From the NCBI RefSeq assembly GCF_008831285.2, contig NC_045148.1, forward strand, positions 15,850,802 to 15,914,801: a DNA stretch of 64,000 nt, written 5' to 3'. This stretch comes from Nymphaea colorata. Taxonomy: Eukaryota > Streptophyta > Magnoliopsida > Nymphaeales > Nymphaeaceae. How positions within the stretch are numbered: position 1 is the stretch's first letter; the number at the start of each line of letters is the position of its first letter. Below the pieces are notes generated by a model. It was not told the DNA's origin and made no database searches. It was given only the letters and a program-made list of their open reading frames with translations. A program made the translations under genes and the position numbers. Of this stretch, positions 1 to 16,675 are shown piece after piece.

Positions 1-3000
1 GACATGAATTATTCTGTAATTAGTGGTGGAGAGAACATAAATCTTACAAAAATCAAAATCTCAAGTATATATATATATATATGTCCCTTGTACAACAGCC
101 AGCCAGATTCGATGTTGATGCAGAAATCCATGTTTCTAAAGTGGGCAGGCCAATTTGAGGCTGTTGGGATATGTGATAAGATTAGACATGAATTATTCTG
201 TAATTAATTAATGGTGGAGAGAACATCGTATTAGTGTCAAGGCATCGCAACTTGCATCTGGTGGGGCGCCCATGGCACGTGACCGATCCATCCGATTTCC
301 TTTGATTATGCTTCTCCCTTTCTCCCTCGCCGAACATCAGCATAATGATCTTGTCACTATACAAAGATGCCACTTTGGCTGTTGGATGTGAGAATATATG
401 AAGTCTTTGATGTTCTTCTTTTCCTTCTTCTCTCGTTGGATTTCACTAAGAAAAATCTTATAAATTGGTTTAATGTGTGGAACCGGTTGATGAAGCAAAG
501 TTTTAGCTCCTTTTTGTCAACTTGTATTATGTTCTCCAAAGACCAAACAAGCTTTGTAGTTGAAATAATGGCTTCTGCAGAAAAAGATGGGTGTGTTGAG
601 CATGCCAACTAGCAGCCATTGAATATTGAGACAGGGTCGGACCTACAAGGCACCAAGGCAGCTCCAAAATCTGTAATGTCAGAGAGCAAAAGCCTGCAAG
701 TCATTAGGTGAATGCATTGAACATGAAAAAGAGGGGAAATCTAAGCACACTAATTAGAATAGTTGGTGCAATGAACAAGGAGTTTTCATGTACCCAAGAG
801 ACAGTCTTTTCAGTAGGGAAGGGCCCCACTGTCCTTCCCTTCTGCTCGCTGCAATGGAGCCGCTCATCTTCATTAGGAGGCTTCCCCCATAATGGCCTTG
901 ACTACCGTAGAGCCCCTCCTCGGCTTCCATGGCAAACTTGGTTTTTGGCGCAGGATCGAGCAGAACTTATGGTGATCATCCAAAGATGCTTGGTGTTTCT
1001 GCAGAAATTAAGAAGAGGATGGGAGAATTTAAATTTAGCTGATGAATAACTCACAGCTTGTTCAGGGTTTTGAATATATGATTCAAAGATGATGAAGAGA
1101 GAGAGAGAGGAATTGGAATCAGCATGTTATTTTTGTGGCCGGATGTTTTTTTTTTTTTTAATTTTATATAGTTAAAATCTATTACAGAAGGTGTTTTGGC
1201 AACAAACCAGTTACTTGATCACAGAATTTAATAACAAAATGTTCCTTTTGTGATGGTTCTTAATTACACAAAATATAAAAAATATGAATATGCATTCACG
1301 GCAAAGCATCACATTTACCAAGCAAATTTCACCGTTAGAGAGAGAGAGAGAGCCGGTTAATGCACTTTGACTGTTCGTTATTTCTGGTCCACGAATGTTC
1401 TACTCCTAAGAAGTACTGTAACATTTACTTCACATCTTGACGAACGGAAGGAACTAAGACACGACCAGTCTTCCATCCGAAGATTGGTTATTCTCTTTTA
1501 TAAGAAAAGAAAAAAATAAGGTTCTAAACTTGTGAAAGGATAATGGGCATCCATTAGTTAAACCAACAAACAAGGGGACATCCTGCCCACATTAATAAGT
1601 TGAATCTGGTTCCTATATTGCATGATGGCATTTTGTGGATCTATTTATACGTCACCACAGTGTTGAAACCAGTAAATCAAAGCCATTGAGAAACTTCATT
1701 CCACAGTTTGTTGGCAGCAAATCTAATGTTCATCTTCCTTCTCCCCCACTAAAAGGAAAGAAAAAGAAACGCTGGTCACATCATGAACAAGGATGTTAAT
1801 TCGATTGGTACATGTGCCTTTGGGATCTGGAATCCAATTTCAGAAGAGTTATCTCTTTCAAAAGACTGTCAACATCGATGACACTCATCTAGCAAGATGC
1901 TTAGCTAGATAGTTATTATACTTACGTGTTCAAGCTTGAATTGAGGGATATGTGACAGTTTGTCTAGGAACACACCTACAATCCGCCTAACTTCATATGC
2001 AGAATTATTGATCTGCTTCATGACCTCCGCAATGTCTTTAACTTTACTTTGATGAGACTAACTAACTAAAGGAGAAAAATAAGTGTCGGAGAAATGCTTC
2101 CTAAGTCAAAATAGAAAAAAAGCTCTACCCCACCTTGCTAATTAGGAAATGGGCTTAAGAACTTCACTGAAGAAGGTCAAAGGTTTAGCATGTACCTAAG
2201 GTGCATCTTTCAGCAAATCCTGAAAAAGTTGTGTCCTCAATGTAAAAAATTGCAACATCCAAGTGAATTACCTTAATTGTCGTGGTGAATGCCTTTCTAG
2301 GTTACGGTATTTATATTCAAGTAATTTTACGGCGTTTAGACAATTAAAAGGGAAGCAAACCAAGTCTAAGCTTGTTATGAATGTGTGGAAATTTTGAACC
2401 TTCAATTTGAAACTAACCTTTACGCGAAACGGGTCGAGTAGTGTTCAAGCAAATCTGTCATAACAATGAAGCTTTAACTCTATGGATGTCTTTGGGACTT
2501 TTCTCTTTTGCTGGGAATTAAGTTTCTATTTTTTTGCAACTTTCTTTTTCTGTGTTGTTGAGTTTGTAATATGAGTTGCTCTACACATAAAATGCACTCG
2601 ACGTTGCTGGATTCGAGTTTAAAGAACTTCAATATAGCCATACATGTGCTTAATTTTGTAGTGATTCATTTCTACCAAAACCAAACTAATGAGACAATCA
2701 TTGATCAAAACATCACGAGAACTAATCAGATATCTCTTTGCAGCATTTACATATATATAAGAAATTATTTGGACAAGCCTAGAGATTCCATATGTCTCCT
2801 TTGTACGTGACATATCTAGTTCTCCGGCACTTTCTCAGGGAATCAAAGCGAATCCATGTCTTGGTTGCCCTCGATATTTTTGAATGCTGAAGCAAATATT
2901 AATAAACGGCAGCTTTTCTTCCTGGCATTAGGTACTGTACTCAGGAAGGTGAAAAGATTACATTTCCAGTATTTGCAGTAGACATTATTGACCATTTATT

Positions 3001-4179
3001 GGCAATTGGTATCAACCCATATAAACTGTAAATGAAATCAGCAACTGCTAGTCGGTCGACCACTATCTGTGGTTTTCAAAATCGCCAAATATTAGCTGCT
3101 AGCACGCATATATGTACATATATACTCCCCTAGTTTCAGTTCTTCATTCAAGGCAATATAAGCCTATGAATAATAATAAGCAAAGCAATCACTACGAGAA
3201 AAAAATGAATGATTGTGCTGAAGAAATAACATAAGGATTATCTGGTGGAGAGACGTGCAATAAGAGAAGCACACATGCATATGACAGTTTCATATATAAG
3301 AGTCGAGAAAATTAAATTTATTTCAGTACCATGTCCCCGCATCTAAATGAAAAATGATATTTAAGACATGACCAGCATTGGTGGATCCCATAAATGATAA
3401 ATGGTACTGTCAGATTTACTGATAAAGTTGCATTAGTGTTTCGACGTTGTCCTCTTGTTTATTTGGTAAAAAGGTTGAGTTCCCATGGAACTTTTTATCT
3501 GGCGAAAAGCCTAGCTTCCATGATACCTGGTGCAAAAGCTCCATTATTTGTTCGACATGCGCTGGTGGCAAACAAATGACCAAGTATGATTTCTGTACTT
3601 AAGTTTGTCCATAGCAAAAACAAATGTACTTCCTTGCTAGATTAGTTGGTTCATCACTGGGTCCAGTCCCAACTACTGCTAATTACATCTGATCTTTACC
3701 TTTACCGATCGAGTCATTCAAGTTTTTGCAAGTTGATGTGATGTGGAGCAAAATTTCCTTGCCTGCTATTCTGATCAAGTAACTGGAGAAGTAAATTCTA
3801 GATCTTGATTTTTCTAAATGAGTAAGACTAGTCTGCATGCTACAATGAGATTAATCTCTTGAACTGTGTGTTCAGATTTTCCTAATCTTTTCATATCCCC
3901 GAAACTTGGATTTTGTTCCTTGTCCATATGCTGTTCTGGCTGGCTTGTTTGAATTGTATGCATGCTCTTGGGAGGTATATTGGTTCAACCTGAAAATTTT
4001 CTTGACAGGAGCTAGAGTAGACTTCGAGCTATAGTAAACTTCATTAGGTCTTGCTGCTTCATTATATTGCTGTTTCATGAGTTCCGCTTTCACTCTCCAT
4101 CTTTTCAGAGTAGTTTCATGAACAACCTTACAGTTCTTGCTATCACCTGTAACTAAAGTCTTCCTAATTCCCTCCCTCC

Positions 4180-4234
<55 letters not shown>

Positions 4235-4501
4235 AAAGTGAAATTTTGGACGTTTTAATGGGCACCATTATAAGGCACATTATTTCTCTAATGACAAGAA
4301 AAATACATACTACTCCCGTTTATATGATGTAAACGACTTGATTGGGGAGGAAATATAGAAATGCAGCCTCGTCTTCCTCCCGCAGGATCCACCATTTTAC
4401 TTAAATGCATGCTGCATTTCTTGTGAAATGCTAATTTGAACGCTCTTGAGAAGCATTTTGACCTGAAGGCAACCGGAACCAACACATTGGAGGCCTTAGC
4501 T
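1..4501. other. Intergenic region, no supported gene
   Basis: I see no coding region here that I can support. All open frames are short, unrelated to families I recognise and rich in low-complexity sequence. A 113-codon open frame at 708-1049 has no recognisable domain and no splice context. Short GA, TC and TA runs occur, the longest being a TC tract running into a TA tract at about 4187-4234. Confidence 0.6.
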
Positions 4502-4695
4502 CAGGCGGAGCTAGAAATTTTTCATAAAGGGGCCAAATTAAAGTTTTTAAATTTAGACAGTTGTCAAAATATCATTTTTCAAATTTTTTATGTAGGATAA
4601 GTAAAATTTTTTAAAATTTATATGTAATGTTTTCTTTATTATTATTATTTTTAAGGGGGGCCGGGCCTTGTGTTGCTCCCTTGGCTCCACCCCTG
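4502..4695. mobile_element. MITE-like element with GGCGGAGC / GGCTCCACCCCTG ends
   Basis: The left end reads CAGGCGGAGCTAG and the right end, reverse-complemented, reads CAGGGGTGGAGCCAAG, so the two ends are imperfect inverted repeats. The inside is A/T-rich and non-coding. Ends of the form CAGNGGCGGAGCCA are common on short non-autonomous plant DNA transposons. I could not find a clean target-site duplication, so the boundaries and class are uncertain. A related end motif (CAGTGGCGGAGCCA) lies in a bHLH intron near 8192. Confidence 0.45.
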
Positions 4696-5538
4696 CTTGC
4701 AAAAAACATTCATGAGGGGACTCTTTTTCATGGTTAGGTCTATGTCATCTACATATATATGACTATGACTTCTACAAAATGATGTAGCCTTTTGTTTTCT
4801 GGTTTTATCCACTCATTGGAACTTTTGAAGTTTTAGTCTATGAATTGAATATAGTTACGACAGTACCCACCCCAAAATATCAAAATAATTTTTTTTCCTC
4901 TCTTTTTTAAAGGAAAATGTCCACCATCTAATTCTCAATGGATGAGCTAGAGGTTAACAAACCACTCTTTGAAAAAGAGGTTTAAATGCCCTTTTATTTT
5001 TTTTTTTCATTTTTTTCCCTTACAGTTCTAAACAATGTCAAGACTTGGATGAGGTACAATTAACTAAAAATAAGTGATTCCACCATTTGCACTACAATAC
5101 CTACAAGAATCAAAAACAGCCTGCCGACCAATTATGCTGTGCGTCTTAAGAGAGATAGATATCTTAAAGCAGCTAACTAGAATCTTTTTAAAGAATATAA
5201 AAAGATGTTGGGGTATCAACATATCCGCTTAAAACCATTGACAGTTGAGATGGGATGCATGGACTGGGGGCATGCATGACATGGGAAGATGATGACAGGC
5301 ACAAGCCAGTGAGGAGACAACTAAAGTACGACCGATGGAAACGTAACCTGGAAAAGCCATGTCTAGATTCGCTTCTCATACATGAAAGGGTACGAAGGTC
5401 TGCAGGACTTAAACGCTGTTTATTCTCTCGCAATGTTATTAAAGCAGGAAAAGGTGCAAGCGGTAACTGTAACAATCGTCTATCCTTTTATTTGTCATGT
5501 CCCTTTCAATCGACTCATGATGCTCTCGCTTCATTGCC

Positions 5539-5546
5539 TATTTAAG
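5539..5546 (+). promoter_or_regulatory. Probable TATA box of the bHLH gene
   Basis: TATTTAAG lies 90 bp before the bHLH start codon at 5629, in a short GC-richer stretch. That spacing would give a 5' leader of about 55-60 bases. It is inferred from position and sequence only. Confidence 0.45.
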
Positions 5547-5628
5547 CGGCCCCTACGCCTTGTCCTTGAGAGAACTTCCTCGAAGCCAACTCGATCAGAG
5601 ACCTGAAAATCCGTACCAGACTTTGGAA

Positions 5629-9872
<4,244 letters not shown>

Positions 9873-12070
9873 CTGGTTCTCGACAGCAACAATGGAGGAG
9901 GAGGAGGTTCAAGCAACATTTCGACTCAGATCTCCCCCTCTGTTCCTAGTAGTGCTCAGAAATTTATCTCCCCCAGCTGCCAGCATTCTGCCTAGGCTTT
10001 GAAATCTGTGGAGAACGATAGCATCTCATAGAAAACTATATTTTTCGCACCTAGATTAATGAAATTTTATTTCCGCAAGACAGCCTTGGTAGGTATTATT
10101 CTTTTTGTCGCCGATCACCATGTAAATGATCCATAATGAGTGGAGGGTGTACATTATGATGTTTTGTCACTAGCAATAGCAATTGCAGTAGTACAGTAGC
10201 GTATGTTTTATAATGAAAATTTTCTTCTCCCTTTCTTCCTGTTTTGGCCTAATTTGGATGATGCAGTGGGTATCCAATGACGTACTCGGATGACTTGATT
10301 GATGGATAATTTCATGTCTGCAGTAGTTTGTTTGCCCGATGGATTATACAACAGGAGACTCCTTCATGAAACAACTATTAGTTGTCCAATCAATAACATT
10401 AAAAACCTAATTGTTTAAAATGTTGCAAAAAGTAGTTTGACTGCTTTAAAGTTGCTTTCGCAGGTGGTATTTCATTCTACCAAACCTTTCAATCTTTTTC
10501 TCATCTCTCATGGCCCTGAGTATCCATGGAGCAGTGCTCTCACTATGTTATGGAGCAGTGCACTCACTATGTTTTAACTTGCATGTCTACAAAAACCTAC
10601 TAGTTTGAAAATTAGTAAAAGTTACTTTTAGTGCAGCAAGCTTCTAAGTGATTTCATAATATTGAATTATATGGCTATATATCGGATTGTTCCTTTCATA
10701 TTAAAGTACATGCATGTGGGAAAACTCAATGTTGCCAAATGCTGGGGCTAAAATTTAAAAAGTTGGTTCTTAAAAGGACTACAAATTTGTAGTTAAAGTC
10801 ATCATAAACTGTCATCACAACTTAAACAGTTGCTTATAATGACTGTTTTCTAAAGTGATAATTTTTTAAGTTTTAGACATCCGGCAACATACGGTGTCGA
10901 GCACACTTGCATCGTCCTATACAATTTATTGTATTTTGGGAGAGAGAACAAACAAAACGAAAGTTGATTAAAAAGCAACAACCCTATTGCTAAATTACAA
11001 CAACAGTCAAAAGATTGACGAGATGTGGTTAGGCTGTCTAACCATCGGGATATGCTCTTCAATCAAGAACATCTCCAATCCACTTCACTAGAAGTAGAAG
11101 CATGTATACACGAGGTACTTGTATTGGTTCAATGGCAATTTACAAAGTATTTTGTATTTAGACTTGAGTTGGAATGCCTAACTAAAAGATCACCAAATTT
11201 GGAGTTTTCATTTGTGAATTTGCAGAGAATTAATTAGCTATTACCATTAATAATATACAAAGATTATGTCTCGGGTGCTTGCCGAAAGCATCGGCCACCC
11301 AAATCATCTTGGCCGGATGGTATTACTAGTCCGGCCATTTTGGAGAACAGAAAAATGACTGGAAAGTTTTTTTTTTTAAAAAAAAAAAACGTTTTATGAC
11401 TTTTTAGTTATCATTTTTCAACCAGAATTGTTCAACTTTGTACTGGCCACCAAAAGAGTAGTTACTCATCTGCATGACAAACCATTCCCAGTGCTGCTTG
11501 GCAAGGTGCCTCTAATGACAGCTTCTAAATATTGTGTCATGTGGCAATATTAAAACACATTATTTTCGAAAAAACACAAAAAAATGCAAGAAAATTAAGT
11601 GCCGTTTAAAACTTAAAAAAATGCATCCTTTGAAAAAAAAACATTAAAAACTCTTTTTTCACTCTTTTAATTTATTTCATTTTTTTAATGTCAAACAGTT
11701 TTTTTTTATTTGTTGTAAATCTACTTGTTTTTTGATGTTTGTGTTATTATTTTCTCACTCATTTTTTTCATTTTAAGTTTTTTTTTAAAAAAAAAAATTA
11801 CCGTATTTTTCTCATTTTTTTCAAGCTCGCCGTACTATATTAGAGAAAAAACCTCACCGTTTAAAACTATGAAACGTTATTTGTAACTATGATATATATA
11901 TATATATATAGATATATATATATATATATATAATCGAAATCAGCTAGTTGATGGTTTTTTTATCACGTTGATAAAAACAATCGCAAAATTTGTATTCCAT
12001 CACTAACTAGCAACACAAAATTTAAAAAAAAATCTAGCTACGGGATAGCCAGTTGAGGTCAATTTCAATT

Positions 12071-12109
<39 letters not shown>

Positions 12110-12702
12110 AATTCATTTTGGCAAACCTGAATTATGGACAAATCATGATTTATTTATAACCAGGTTTTGCCCTCTGTATTTAAATACTAGCGCCTAAATG
12201 TCGTAGAGGGCCCCAACATTTTTTGTAACTAATATTAACAAAGAGAAAACATTTTCGAACAACTTTAATTGCACGATGGGTGCTCCAGATAATGAGTCGT
12301 CCGATCCCCAACTAAAGCCAAGCGATAAATCAGGCCAACCTTCTTAAATGGAAAATAAAAAGTTAGGAGGCTGGTAGTGGTAAGCCCCCAACACGCCCAC
12401 CCAACCTGGTTTTATGTTTATAACCAGACTTTAACTATATGAACATACAAGTTAGTGACTAAATTTAGTTCCTAAGTGAATTTTTCCATACTCTAAAAGA
12501 GAGGTTTCATGGATTTTCCTCTCTATTCCTGCTTGTGCGTGCACAGATGTGTGTGTGTGTTTTACTCAGTGATGTGAAACCAGACCTTGCAACCTCTTTG
12601 GATGGAGAGAGGGCTAGGGGGAGGGAAAGGAATGTAAAGAAAGGTCTTCCTTGTGTTTGGATGACTAATTAATATGGAAGGAAATGAAGAGATAACTAAT
12701 AA
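9873..12702. other. Intergenic region downstream of the bHLH gene
   Basis: The first 120 bases keep the bHLH reading frame open (see findings) and probably form the 3' UTR. After that I see no gene. There is a short tandem repeat around 10,530-10,570, homopolymer-rich sequence at 11,560-11,870, and TA tracts near 11,891-11,931 and 12,086-12,108. Confidence 0.55.
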
Positions 12703-12886
12703 CTGTGTTTGGATGAAAGGAAAGGGAGGGGAAGGAAATGAATTCTTAATGTATTTTCAATCCTTTCGAAAATCGAGAGATTGGAAGGGAAATGAATGGA
12801 TGATCATTTCATTCCCTTCTCTTCCCTTTTTCTTCCATTCCCTTCCATTCATCCCTTTCTCTCTATTTCCCTTCATCTAAACACAG
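12703..12886. mobile_element. Foldback (hairpin) MITE-like element
   Basis: The left end CTGTGTTTGGATGAAAGG is mirrored at the right end, which reverse-complements to CTGTGTTTAGATGAAGGG. Beyond these ends the left half is purine-rich (GGAAGG repeats) and the right half is the matching pyrimidine-rich strand, so most of the 184 bp could fold into one imperfect hairpin. No coding capacity and no clear target-site duplication were seen. A shorter related end (GTGTTTGGATGA) lies just before it at about 12,654. Confidence 0.6.
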
Positions 12887-13743
12887 CGTTAGGGCCGTTT
12901 GGCAGCAAGGACATCGCGTAAGTGGTTGTCCATTTAATCTGTCTCAAATCTTTGGGCAGGTTCAAAGAACAATAGTTCGTTCTACCATGAACCTGCCTTA
13001 ATATTTAAGGCATATTCATTGTTTAGCTTCTTACATGGAATCCCCAATTGTGTGCTGGAAAATGTCTTTTCGTATTATAGAACTTTGCCATATTATACCT
13101 GTCTTTTTTCTCGCCTTTTAATACCCGTACACGTTTTTTGTGACAAAGGTCTTTCCTATGAGAAAACTATGGGCCCAAGTAGGGAAAACGGCATGTGAAC
13201 TTGTGGGGTGGGAGGGGGACTTTGGGACCAATTATAAGCCAACGTTGTTAGGCTTTTTCCTACAAAAGATATTTTATTTTTTCAAAGGTCTGGGAACAAG
13301 CCATTGATTTTCCCATGAAAAGGACTGGTTTTCCAACTCAACAATCTGGCCCTTGGAGTTGTTTTCATAACTCTGCTAGGACTAGTGGTAGGAAGAAGCT
13401 TAATGTGGATCGATGTGGACCGGAACAAACAGGTTGGTGTGGAACGTGGGATTGAAAAGGATGTTTAGTCTTGAAGATCTTCATAACGTAATTAATAACT
13501 CGCTATGCAGGTTCAATGGACAGGCAAGTCTGCGAGGAAGATCAGAATCTTTGTGCCAATGTGCCCCCTTTAACGCAGCCAAAAAGCCAGCTAGGGCTGT
13601 TGGATTGGATTTCCACCAGGGCAGGTGGACCTTAGAAGATGAATGCGCGCTTGCAGGAGGAGAGACAATATTCTGGTCCATGGATGGAGAGTTTTCACGC
13701 TTTTAGAATGCGGGAACAAGTTGTTCTCTGTGTTCTTCTTCTG
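12887..13743. other. Intergenic region, no supported gene
   Basis: Contains a 97-codon open frame at 13,413-13,706 with no recognisable domain. I see no splice context or family match and do not call a gene. Confidence 0.5.
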
Positions 13744-13748
13744 GTGTT

Positions 13749-14022
13749 TGTTGGTGTATGAAACTTGATTCATACTGGGCATTTATGTTATTTTGTATAA
13801 ATGCGGGTTTTGTCCTAATCCTTATGTTGAGAGGAGGGCCGCAGTTTTCTTTGTCTTCTTTTCTGGGAGTGTCTGTGTTCATCTGTGAGTGAATAGTAAA
13901 AATCTGTGCGACCTTGGACGTAGGAGATTATTGCTCCGAACCACGTAAATTTTTGTCTTCTTCCTTGTTGCTTCTAACCCCCTCTTGAGAGTGCGAGAGA
14001 AGAGTTTGTGTTGTTCCTAACA
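13749..14022 (+). mobile_element. Solo LTR, probably Ty1/copia-type, with perfect 5-bp TSD
   Basis: The 274-bp segment starts TGTTGG and ends CCTAACA, the TG...CA pattern of LTRs. It is flanked by GTGTT at 13,744-13,748 and GTGTT at 14,023-14,027, a perfect 5-bp target-site duplication. Inside is the GAACCACGTAAATTTTTG motif often seen near the 3' end of plant copia LTRs. There is no internal region or second LTR, so it is a solo LTR left by recombination. Confidence 0.85.
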
Positions 14023-14027
14023 GTGTT

Positions 14028-16325
14028 TTTTATACTTCATTTTTTCTTTTGGTGTGGTATAAAGAAAAGCAGTGTTCCAGCTACGAAACATGCTCTAAGA
14101 GTGCAATTTGGTAAAAGAAATGGTGTGTATTCTTTGGAACAGTGTTCGATGGAAGTGTCCGAAATTTTGGAACATATCCCCCGAATGATCATTTGATGCC
14201 CTCAGATTTGAGTGGATCTAAGTTCCTTCAAAATTTGATATCATTGGGTATCAAATAAGGACTCACCATTAATTCCTTGTATATGAGAAGTGAAGTTAAT
14301 TTTCTGACATGAAATTCTGTTTCATATAGAGAAAGAAAGCACTTTCTTACACAGAAATAGTTCCATAAGTTGCAGTTTCTCCATTGAATTTTGAAGCCAC
14401 TTCTCCTTGAGCTGAGCTTCTCCAATTTAAACTCGGAAACTTCATGTTATTATGATTAATTAAGATGTGGCCAACAGTCGTAATCTAAATTGACAAACTT
14501 TATGTCATTATGCATAATTAAGATGCGACAGTTGGATCCTAATTGCCTGTCTTAGCATGAGTGAAACAATTAGATCCTAATTGTCTCTACTAACACGAGC
14601 GTCAAAAGGTGTAGATAAGTTGGACTTTTGGACATAAGGTGACAACATGTTCAGCACAAATAATTCCAAACACTTCCAAGGAGAAAGCTATAATCCAGGT
14701 ACAGCTAGCATTGGGGGCTTGACAACGCTGACATGAATGGCTTCTAGGAAAGAAACGTGTTTCATTGCAGTTTCAGATAGAAGAAGAATAATTGCTTAGC
14801 ACTTGCAATCGCCAAGAAGATTGTCCAGGCTACAGACCCCGTAAATTTATGTACTCCCCACTTCCAATTTTATCGTTGAGGAATGTGGATTGGTATTGTT
14901 TATAATTAGGTGCAATAGTAGACATACTGCTACATTGGGAAGGCCTTCCTATGCATTACTGACAGAAGAATGCTGAAGGACAATAGGATTTTAGTTGGCA
15001 TATTGCTACTCTTCATCCCCCTTTCAGTTAAATGCCGATTCGAGAAGAATCATAAGTGAAACGGTTTACATATAGACGATAGATCTTTGATTCCTTCTGT
15101 TCAAGTGACAGAAAATTGCATGGCAGTTGGCCTTATTTATGTACTTCTGTAATCATGTCTCATTACTAAAAGAAAGCTTGCCATGTAACTTCCTGTTCTT
15201 TGTTATCCCCTCATACGCTTCTTCTTTGTCCTCGTCCTCCCCATCAAATAAGGTCTGCTATAATTCTCTGTTTTAGTACTTCCAAGACCAGTAAAGAATT
15301 CTTAACATGGTGAATTCATTTATGACATAAAGGATATAAGCTTGTTAATGTATTAGACGGTTGATATATTTCATTCTGGGGACCTTGGGCATGCATGGGA
15401 CGATCCTTTGTTTGTCCAATTGCAGATGTTATTCTGCCACCCTTCTCTGCTCTGTTCCATTAGATAAAAAGATGAATAATCGAGAGAATCTTGCAGCGTC
15501 CCCTCTTTCCGAAACCAACAATCGACACATAGTTTCTTTGATGGTTTTGGATACAAGCGGGGGTCGTGCATTTTTTGTCAGAGACAGGTACAGGTGTGCG
15601 CTCCTTTGCCCTCTGGACAACATGGCCCAAGAAAGAACAAAGCTATGACAGATTCAAAGCATCATGCCATGTAGAGGCTAACAGCTAAACCCCAACGATT
15701 CCTAGCCATTGAACGTGCACATATACCCTTGCAAGTTCTATGATGATTTTTCTGGATACCGCAAGATTGTGTGTATAATTTCTGTCTGTAAGCAATTATG
15801 CTGCTGCTGCTCTAATTTTTCTGCAGATGTGAGAGATTGGTTTTTTATTTTTCTATGGGTAATGACCCACATTTTTCCTGAGTTACCCACTAATTAGCCT
15901 TAGAGTTTTAGGGTGGTCCAACTTTGCACAAGGAATGAGAAAGCAGCATATGAATAAGCATGTACAGTTGCATATTTGCAGAATAGCAAAGAGCAAAAAC
16001 GAATAGAAATGGCTAAAAGCCATTGCTATATATCCCCTCGGGAAAAATATTGCAACAGGTAGAGACGTCGCAACTTTTTGATTCATTAGCAAAAACTATA
16101 TTCGTGGCTCAAAATTCAATCTCTAGCAATGGACATGACGATTGCTAAACTGTAACATCTAGTGACAGGTTTTGCCATCTCCTGAATTGCATCTATAACA
16201 ACGGTTACGGCTATTACCAAAGTTCAATATCTTATAGACATTGCTGGGACTAAAAAAAAATATGTAAGGACAAATGAAATCAAATAGAAACAGAGCTGGC
16301 CTTTCAATTCAAAATTGGTAGTGAT
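14028..16325. other. Intergenic region, no supported gene
   Basis: A/T-rich sequence with short unrelated open frames. A 95-codon frame at 15,361-15,648 shows no recognisable domain. Confidence 0.5.
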
Positions 16326-16330
16326 GGTCC

Positions 16331-16670
16331 TGTTAAAAACAAGAAATATAATGAAAAAAGAACACAGCAATACTCAAGCATGTACGTGGTTTTGGCATTT
16401 TAATACCTACATCCACGAGAATGGGAGCACTCCTTTATTTTTTTCTGATACACTTTGAGAGAAGATGAGCTCTCACTTTATAAAATACAGACCAGACAAA
16501 TATTAGTTAAGAGAATCACGCAGGATTCTTGTGATATACATGGTAACACAATTTTGATGGATAAGGGAACCATGAGATAAGGAAACTGTGAGAGAATCTC
16601 GATTAGGCAGCTGTAGATTCCTTAACAGAGAAAGGAGATAATGGAGGCAATCCCTATAATCTTGCTAACA
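16331..16670 (-). mobile_element. Solo LTR, probably Ty1/copia-type, minus orientation
   Basis: The segment begins TGTTAAAAAC and ends CTTGCTAACA, so its ends are TGTTA/TAACA inverted. Flanking bases are GGTCC (16,326-16,330) and GGACC (16,671-16,675), a 5-bp duplication with one mismatch. The stretch near 16,385-16,425 (TACGTGG..., ACATCCACGAG) is the reverse strand of the ACGTGG/CCACG pattern seen in other plant copia LTRs, which sets the orientation. No internal region is present. Confidence 0.7.
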
Positions 16671-16675
16671 GGACC

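Noticed and set aside
708-1049. 113-codon open frame as a possible small gene
   Set aside because: No domain, no splice or promoter context, and unremarkable composition.
13413-13706. 97-codon open frame with an apparent GRWTLEDE phrase
   Set aside because: Could suggest a Myb-like fragment, but no Trp spacing or helix pattern follows, so it is not supported.
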